Shown here: one piece after another, positions 59,407 through 64,000 of the stretch
How positions within the stretch are numbered: the stretch's first letter is position 1
Layout of the letters: every line of letters starts with the position of its first letter
Assembly: GCF_015679325.1 (NCBI RefSeq)
Contig: NZ_JADPVI010000002.1
Span: 672,798-736,797, forward strand
Length of the DNA stretch: 64,000 bases
Reading direction: 5' to 3'
DNA from: Kaistella gelatinilytica
GTDB taxonomy: Bacteria; Bacteroidota; Bacteroidia; Flavobacteriales; Weeksellaceae
The notes under the pieces: model-generated
The model's input: the letters and a program-made list of their open reading frames with translations, nothing else
Database searches by the model: none
What the model was told of the DNA's origin: nothing
Position numbers and translations under genes: made by a program

Positions 59407-60127
59407 CTTTTTCGATTATATAATTAATGACTTCTGCAGCTGCGTACAGACCGAAAATTGCCGGAATATAACTGATCGTTCCATAGAAAGACCGTTTATA
59501 ATTCGCGCCATCAGTCATTGCTAAACTTTCTTCACTCTGAATTTCGTTGGAAAAAACACACCGAATTCCTTTGTCGATATTCTCTTTTTTCAGACGTTTT
59601 CGAACTTGTTTTGCCAGAAAACAATTGTAAGTTTTGCTGATATCTCTCACCATCACTTTCGCAGGATCGATTTTTCCACCGGCTCCCATACAACTTACCA
59701 CTTTTATTTTTCGTCTTCTCGCCATGAGAAGCAAAGTAACCTTTGGCGTAACACTGTCAATACAGTCCAAAATATAATTAAATTTCTGAGAATCAATAAC
59801 TTCTTCCATCTTTTCCGGATTAAGAAATTCGTTGATCTTAAGCAGTTCTAATTTTGGATTGATATCTAAAAGCCGTTCTGCAACAATTTCTACTTTTGAT
59901 TTTCCGATCGTGGAATGAAGCGCAGGAAGTTGTCTGTTGATATTCGTGATGTCGACAATATCACCATCAACAATTGTCATTTTCCCAACACCTGCTCTTG
60001 CCAAAAATTCTGCCGCAAAAGAACCAACTCCACCCAAACCAACGATGAGCAGATTTGCATTTTGAAGTTTCTCAATGCCATTTTCTTTTATTAGAAGTTC
60101 TGTTCTTTCAAGCCAATTTTTCTGCAT
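59399..60127 (-). CDS. tcdA: tRNA threonylcarbamoyladenosine dehydratase
   Basis: This 242-residue E1-like enzyme cyclises the t6A37 modification to ct6A using ATP. The nucleotide-binding GLGGVGSFAAEFLARAGVG, VDGDIVDITNINRQ, and a CIDSVTPK motif are visible, as is a Cys in VSCMGAGGK. The length is at the short end of the family. It lies between rnpA and a TatD hydrolase gene, 2 bp from the latter. Confidence 0.92.
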   Translation of the reverse strand: MQKNWLERTELLIKENGIEKLQNANLLIVGLGGVGSFAAEFLARAGVGKMTIVDGDIVDITNINRQLPALHSTIGKSKVEIVAERLLDINPKLELLKINEFLNPEKMEEVIDSQKFNYILDCIDSVTPKVTLLLMARRRKIKVVSCMGAGGKIDPAKVMVRDISKTYNCFLAKQVRKRLKKENIDKGIRCVFSNEIQSEESLAMTDGANYKRSFYGTISYIPAIFGLYAAAEVINYIIEKDE

Positions 60128-60129
60128 TT

Positions 60130-60759
60130 TTATATTGAAATTTGTATGTTTTGGAGATTTCCTTTGATTATTTGAAGCAGCTCTTCTACTTCCAGATTTT
60201 TTATTGAAGCCACTTTTTGGTATAATTCTTCAATTTTAAAGTCTGCTGAATCCGTTTCAAGAAACAATTGGTCCAGGGGAAAATCTCTTAAAAATTCCTG
60301 CAAATTTACATTATACAAAACTGATTTTCCAAAACTTAAATAAAACTGATTTCTGAGCAGATCGTCGCCAATTGTTTTTCTTTTATTGAAACCGTGAACG
60401 ACCATGGGAACTTTCGATATTTTTCGGAAAGGAATTAATCGGGAGAATCTTCTTACACAATGAATAATTAAAGGTTTTTGAATTTCATTCGCGAGATAAA
60501 TCTGCCTTTCAAAAACTTCTTCCTGCAATTTTTCTTCAACTTCGATCAAACCATCTAAACCACACTCTCCGATCGCAACACACTTTTCTAACTTAGAAAT
60601 TTCTTTTAACCAATGAAATTCTTCCTCCATATTATCCGAAATTGAATTGGGGTGAATTCCTGCAGAAAAATAATTCTTGGGCAATTCTTCTTTAAATTTC
60701 AAATTATAAATACCGAATTCGCTGTTAAAATAATGATGGTGAAAATCAAAAAATTGCAT
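60130..60759 (-). CDS. TatD family hydrolase
   Basis: This 209-residue metal-dependent hydrolase starts at the ATG at 60759. FFDFHHHYF carries a first metal motif with HHH in place of the usual TH.H. The later motifs are IGECGLDG, IIHCVRR, VVHGFN and LFLETDSAD. TatD proteins act as 3'-5' DNases or D-aminoacyl-tRNA-type hydrolases. The protein is shorter than typical TatD (about 255), with reduced loops. It belongs to the tatD-tcdA-rnpA unit. Confidence 0.85.
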   Translation of the reverse strand: MQFFDFHHHYFNSEFGIYNLKFKEELPKNYFSAGIHPNSISDNMEEEFHWLKEISKLEKCVAIGECGLDGLIEVEEKLQEEVFERQIYLANEIQKPLIIHCVRRFSRLIPFRKISKVPMVVHGFNKRKTIGDDLLRNQFYLSFGKSVLYNVNLQEFLRDFPLDQLFLETDSADFKIEELYQKVASIKNLEVEELLQIIKGNLQNIQISI

Positions 60760-60849
60760 TCTCAAAAATACCGAAAAAACTAAACAAGTGACAAAATAGT
60801 AACATAAATTGTGTTAAAATTTCATTAACTTTACTCGAAATAAAACACC

Positions 60850-61476
60850 ATGAAGAAGAAATTTTCAGAAAAACAGATCCATATTTTGGATGTGGCTGAG
60901 AAATTAATTGCAAAAAAAGGCTTTGAGGGAACGTCGATCCGGGATATTTCTACTGAAGCAAAAATAAATGTTGCCATGATCTCATACTACTTTGGCTCCA
61001 AGGAAAAAATGATGTCGTATCTCTACCGCTACAGAGTTCAAAAAACCAGAGAAAGCTTTGCAGAATTTGCCGAAATTATAAAAGAAGGAAAACCGGAAAT
61101 GCAGATGAAAGAACTGGTGAAATATGTAGTCAATCAATTGTTTAAATATAATTATTTCCATGGCTTCGTAACACAGGAACTTCGTCATACCGAACATTTA
61201 AAAGATGATCTGCTCGAATTCTACACAACCTTTACCACAAAAATCGATGATGTTATTAAAAAAGGAGTTGCTTCCGGAGTTTTCACCAATGCTCCAAAAC
61301 CGGAAGATGTTTTGACACTGATCGTGGGATCTTCCCTTTTTGTAATTCGGAACAAAAATTTCTATGAACTGTATGTTTCGGGTAAAGAAGAAAATTATTT
61401 AGTGGAGGCAGAAAAAAAAATTCAGGCGAATCTTTTGATCACCGTTTTCTCCGTAATTGGATATCAAGCCTATTAA
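60850..61476 (+). CDS. TetR family transcriptional regulator
   Basis: This 208-residue protein has a TetR N-terminal HTH (about 8-55: ILDVAEKLIAKKGFEGTSIRDISTEAKINVAMISYYFGSKEKM) and an all-helical ligand domain. The ligand is unknown. It is divergent from tatD with an 90-bp gap. A partial dyad AACATAAATTGTGTT at about 60801-60815 might be its own operator. Confidence 0.92.
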   Translation: MKKKFSEKQIHILDVAEKLIAKKGFEGTSIRDISTEAKINVAMISYYFGSKEKMMSYLYRYRVQKTRESFAEFAEIIKEGKPEMQMKELVKYVVNQLFKYNYFHGFVTQELRHTEHLKDDLLEFYTTFTTKIDDVIKKGVASGVFTNAPKPEDVLTLIVGSSLFVIRNKNFYELYVSGKEENYLVEAEKKIQANLLITVFSVIGYQAY

Positions 61477-61563
61477 AAAGGTGTTTTTTTTGAAATTATG
61501 AATATTTACCGTTAAAATATTAGTTAAATAATCATAAAAGAAAATCTATTGATAAAAAAATGA

Positions 61564-61571
61564 TATTTTTG
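61564..61571 (+). promoter_or_regulatory. Bacteroidota -7 box (TATTTTTG) for bamD
   Basis: An exact TAnnTTTG match lies 51 nt before the bamD ATG, followed by GCAAACTTA, the same bases that follow the box before rpoZ. Confidence 0.6.
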
Positions 61572-61622
61572 CAAACTTAACCGCAGAAATCATTTAAAAT
61601 TATTTTCTGCTATAATAGATTT

Positions 61623-62597
61623 ATGAAAAAACATTTGATAGTACTTCTTGCATTTTTCGCATTGTCTGCGTGTAACAGACAGCAAGGTTTAGCGATGAAA
61701 AGTGCAGATAAAGATTTTATCCTGAAAGTTGCCAACGAAAAATTCGAAAAGAAAAAATGGAGCGATGCACTTGCTCTCTACGAAAGGTTATCTAATCTGG
61801 TTGCAGGAACCGATGATGCGCCAAACGTAGTGTACAATTCTGCATACGCGAATTATTACGATAAAAATTACAAATTAGCAGGACATCAGTTCAAAAATTT
61901 CGCGGTGACTTTTCCCCAGGATAAGCGGGCGGAAGATGCATCTTACATGTCTGCGTTATGTTTTTACGAAGGTTCAATGGACTACAATCTCGATCAGACC
62001 AACACTGATCTGGCGATCAACGAACTTCAGACTTTCCTCAACAATTATCCGAACTCTGACAAGTCAAAAAACATCAATGAACTTATCGATGAACTGACTT
62101 ATAAACTGGAATTCAAAGCGTATGAGAACGCAAAACAATATTATAAGATAGCAGATTACAAAGCTGCAAATGTTGCTTTCGACAATGTGTTAAATGATTT
62201 CCCAAGCACCAAACTTCGTCCGAAAATTTATGATTATATTTTGAGATCGAGATACGAGCTTGCAACGAACTCTGTTTACGATTTGAAAAAAGACAGAATC
62301 GAAAACGCTTTATCGTTTACAAAACAGGTTGAAAGAGAAATGCCGAACAGCGAAAATGCAAAAACAGCAGTGGACTTGAGAACGAAATTAAACAAAGCGA
62401 AAGAAGATTTCGTGGTGTTAGAGAAAAGAGTGGAAGACCGAAGAAAAGAACTTTTGGATAAACAGAAAGCAGAAGAGGTAAGAACAAACGCAGAGAAAGA
62501 TCTGAAAAGCGCAGAAAAGAACAGCGATCAGATCAGGAGAGACAGTGCGTCTCTTGCTACACCGGCTCCTGCTGCGACTTTCCAAATCCAAAAATAA
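61623..62597 (+). CDS. bamD: Outer-membrane assembly lipoprotein BamD
   Basis: This 324-residue protein has a lipobox (LSAC, Cys 17) and five TPR units (e.g. WSDALALYERLSNLV, YKLAGHQFKNFAVTFPQDKRAEDASYMSALCFYEGS). It ends in a Lys/Glu-rich C-terminal helix (about 262-310). It is the essential partner of BamA in inserting outer-membrane barrels. The C-terminal extension is longer than in E. coli but usual in Bacteroidota. bamD, rpoZ and coaBC follow one another here as in many Flavobacteriia. Confidence 0.94.
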   Translation: MKKHLIVLLAFFALSACNRQQGLAMKSADKDFILKVANEKFEKKKWSDALALYERLSNLVAGTDDAPNVVYNSAYANYYDKNYKLAGHQFKNFAVTFPQDKRAEDASYMSALCFYEGSMDYNLDQTNTDLAINELQTFLNNYPNSDKSKNINELIDELTYKLEFKAYENAKQYYKIADYKAANVAFDNVLNDFPSTKLRPKIYDYILRSRYELATNSVYDLKKDRIENALSFTKQVEREMPNSENAKTAVDLRTKLNKAKEDFVVLEKRVEDRRKELLDKQKAEEVRTNAEKDLKSAEKNSDQIRRDSASLATPAPAATFQIQK

Positions 62598-62601
62598 CCC
62601 G

Positions 62602-62609
62602 TATATTTG
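62602..62609 (+). promoter_or_regulatory. Bacteroidota -7 box (TATATTTG) for rpoZ
   Basis: An exact TAnnTTTG match lies 30 nt before the rpoZ ATG and begins 4 bp after the bamD stop. Confidence 0.65.
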
Positions 62610-62639
62610 CAAACTTATTAATATAATAATTCACTGAAT

Positions 62640-62963
62640 ATGAGCGTAAAAGATTCTAAAGCCGAATTAAGTACAATAACTTACGACAAAGATAAAATCG
62701 AGGAAAAAGTGGGCTCTATCTATGAAGCCATCGTAATTATGGGGAAAAGAGCAGAGCAGATCAATGCTGAGATCCGCACTGAACTTCACAGTAAATTAGA
62801 CGAATTTGCAGTGCATAATTCAACATTGGAAGAAGTTTTCGAAAACAGAGAGCAGATTGAGATCTCTAAACATTACGAAAAACTTCCTAAACCTACATCC
62901 ATCGCGATCAGAGAATGGTTAGATGGTGAAATTTATTTTAGAAATACAGACGAAAGAAACTAA
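62640..62963 (+). CDS. rpoZ: DNA-directed RNA polymerase omega subunit
   Basis: This 107-residue omega subunit of the Bacteroidota type stabilises the beta' subunit of RNA polymerase. The conserved region GSIYEAIVIMGKRAEQI lies near 26-42. It has its own -7 box after bamD, and a hairpin follows. Confidence 0.9.
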   Translation: MSVKDSKAELSTITYDKDKIEEKVGSIYEAIVIMGKRAEQINAEIRTELHSKLDEFAVHNSTLEEVFENREQIEISKHYEKLPKPTSIAIREWLDGEIYFRNTDERN

Positions 62964-62987
62964 TTTCTGGTTTTTTCCAAATACAAT

Positions 62988-63022
62988 AAAAGTCACAAAA
63001 GATCTATGCTTTTGTGACTTTT
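62988..63022 (+). terminator. Terminator after rpoZ
   Basis: A 14-bp perfect stem (62988-63001 with 63009-63022, 7-nt loop) ends in a short T run, before coaBC. Confidence 0.75.
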
Positions 63023-63117
63023 GCTATTTCTAAAGTACATATTTCGCTACATCATTCCTCCAAATTTCTATTTCTAAAAATTTAAGTAAATTCGTTCCAC
63101 TATAAACGGTCACTGAA

Positions 63118-64000
63118 ATGAACATTAAAGGTAAAAAAATTCTCATCTGTATTTGCGGCGGAATTGCTGCTTACAAAATAACTTACCTCGTGCGAAACCT
63201 CATTAAAAAAGGTGCAGAAGTTCAAATTTTAATGACTCCTTCAGCGGAAAATTTCGTTTCGAAACTCACGCTTTCTACCCTTTCAAAAAATCCTGTTTTC
63301 TCCGACTTTTATTCTGAAAATGGAACGTGGAATAATCATGTGGAATTTGCACTTTGGGCAGATCTGATCGTAGTTGCTCCCTGTACTGCAAATACTCTGG
63401 CTAAAATGGTTCACGGAATTTGCGATAATTTAGTGATTGCCACTTATATGTCGGCGAAATGCCCCGTCTTTATTGTTCCTGCAATGGATCTGGATATGTA
63501 TAAACATCCGTCGACGCGACAAAATTTAGAAATGGCAGAAGATTTCGGACATTTTATTATTCCCGCAGAAATAGGTGAATTAGCCAGCGGATTATCCGGA
63601 CAAGGTCGAATGGCCGAACCTGAAACTATCGTCGAAAAAATAGAAGAATTTTTTAATACAACGTCTCAATCCAAAACCTGGGTCGGAAAAACAGTATTGA
63701 TTACAGCTGGACCAACTTACGAAGCGATTGATCCTGTTCGATTTATAGGAAATCATTCTTCCGGAAAAATGGGTTTCTCACTGGCAGATGTTGCTGCTGA
63801 TCGCGGCGCGAACGTGATCTTAATTTCCGGGCCAAGTTCTCAGACTACCAATCATCCCAATATAAAAGTTCACCGCGTTACTTCTGCAAAAGAGATGTTT
63901 GAGGAAGTTTTCAAACATTACGAAAATTGCGATGTTGCGATTGCAAGTGCTGCGGTTGCCGATTACTCTCCGAAAGAAATAGCCAAAGAGAAAATTAAAA
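63118..64000 (+). CDS. coaBC: Phosphopantothenoylcysteine decarboxylase / phosphopantothenate-cysteine ligase (C-terminus outside window)
   Basis: The bifunctional coenzyme A synthesis enzyme is visible for 294 codons to the window edge. The N-terminal flavodoxin-like decarboxylase half has CICGGIAAYK at 11-20, the catalytic His in NNHVEFALWADL, VVAPCTANTLAKM and PAMDLDMY. The ligase half starts near 190 with ITAGPTYEAIDPVRFIGNHS and continues through SAAVADYSP. About 100 residues are missing, judging from the usual length near 400. Confidence 0.95.
   Translation, partial: MNIKGKKILICICGGIAAYKITYLVRNLIKKGAEVQILMTPSAENFVSKLTLSTLSKNPVFSDFYSENGTWNNHVEFALWADLIVVAPCTANTLAKMVHGICDNLVIATYMSAKCPVFIVPAMDLDMYKHPSTRQNLEMAEDFGHFIIPAEIGELASGLSGQGRMAEPETIVEKIEEFFNTTSQSKTWVGKTVLITAGPTYEAIDPVRFIGNHSSGKMGFSLADVAADRGANVILISGPSSQTTNHPNIKVHRVTSAKEMFEEVFKHYENCDVAIASAAVADYSPKEIAKEKIK

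Noticed and set aside
60763-60770. TATTTTTG on the minus strand as promoter of the tatD unit
   Set aside because: It lies 3 nt before the ATG; the transcript would begin inside the coding region.
1-64000. Mobile elements, prophage or CRISPR in the window
   Set aside because: I found no transposase, integrase, phage structural gene, cas gene or regular spaced repeats on either strand.

Overview
The window is chromosomal DNA of a member of the Bacteroidota, most likely class Flavobacteriia in the Chryseobacterium/Kaistella/Epilithonimonas group. The signs are the low G+C content, a type IX secretion sorting domain, Bacteroidota-type promoters with a TAnnTTTG -7 box in front of many genes, several outer-membrane and lipoprotein genes of Bacteroidota families, and the gene order bamD-rpoZ-coaBC. 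I see no rRNA, prophage, insertion sequence or CRISPR array. One tRNA gene (tRNA-Asn) is present. Genes run off both ends: an iron-sulfur protein on the left and coaBC on the right.

Layout. 1-5.4 kb (minus strand): two iron-sulfur electron-transfer proteins behind an MlaD-type lipid-transport protein, then a PpiD/SurA-like periplasmic foldase. 5.6-8.1 kb: lon protease. 8.1-16.1 kb: a large internally duplicated T9SS-secreted protein, an AI-2E family permease, a DUF4349 lipoprotein, a small secreted TonB-C-like protein and a DUF3857 protein. 16.3-31 kb: housekeeping (pgi, folD, queE, a sugar transferase, mlaE-mlaF, an M48 protease, meaB, a cytochrome c, a CsaA-like protein, an exonuclease, a SufT-like protein, OsmC, HMG-CoA lyase, pepT). 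31-33 kb: tRNA-Asn, rseP, a small outer-membrane protein.

34-39.2 kb (minus strand) is a compact sulfur/persulfide locus: a TauE-type exporter, a CstB-like metallo-beta-lactamase/rhodanese fusion, two single rhodaneses, a cupin, a methyltransferase fused to a DUF2892 membrane domain across an A8 tract, small membrane proteins and a thioredoxin. A Crp/Fnr-type palindrome lies upstream at an activator distance. 39.8-43.3 kb (minus strand) looks like a metal, probably copper, uptake locus: a TonB-dependent receptor, a lipoprotein with two YtkA/FixH-like domains and a small exported Cys/His/Met protein.

43.4-58.3 kb (plus strand): a HerA-like ATPase, an exonuclease with a decayed GIY-YIG half, then lysA behind a lysine-rich leader ORF and a terminator that together look like an attenuator. 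Four tandem TonB-C-like secreted proteins follow, then miaB. A REP-like hairpin element and a Fic-lipoprotein-TPR group come next, then a conserved cluster of a sigma-54 regulator, a membrane protein, lptE and a TPR protein. 58.3-64 kb: DUF4126, rnpA, tcdA, tatD, a TetR regulator, bamD, rpoZ and coaBC.

The observations I rate most highly are the lysA leader (46257-46430), the A8 fusion/split switch in the sulfur locus (35270-35277), the sulfur locus with its Crp/Fnr-like site, the metal-uptake locus and the tandem TonB-C-like array.
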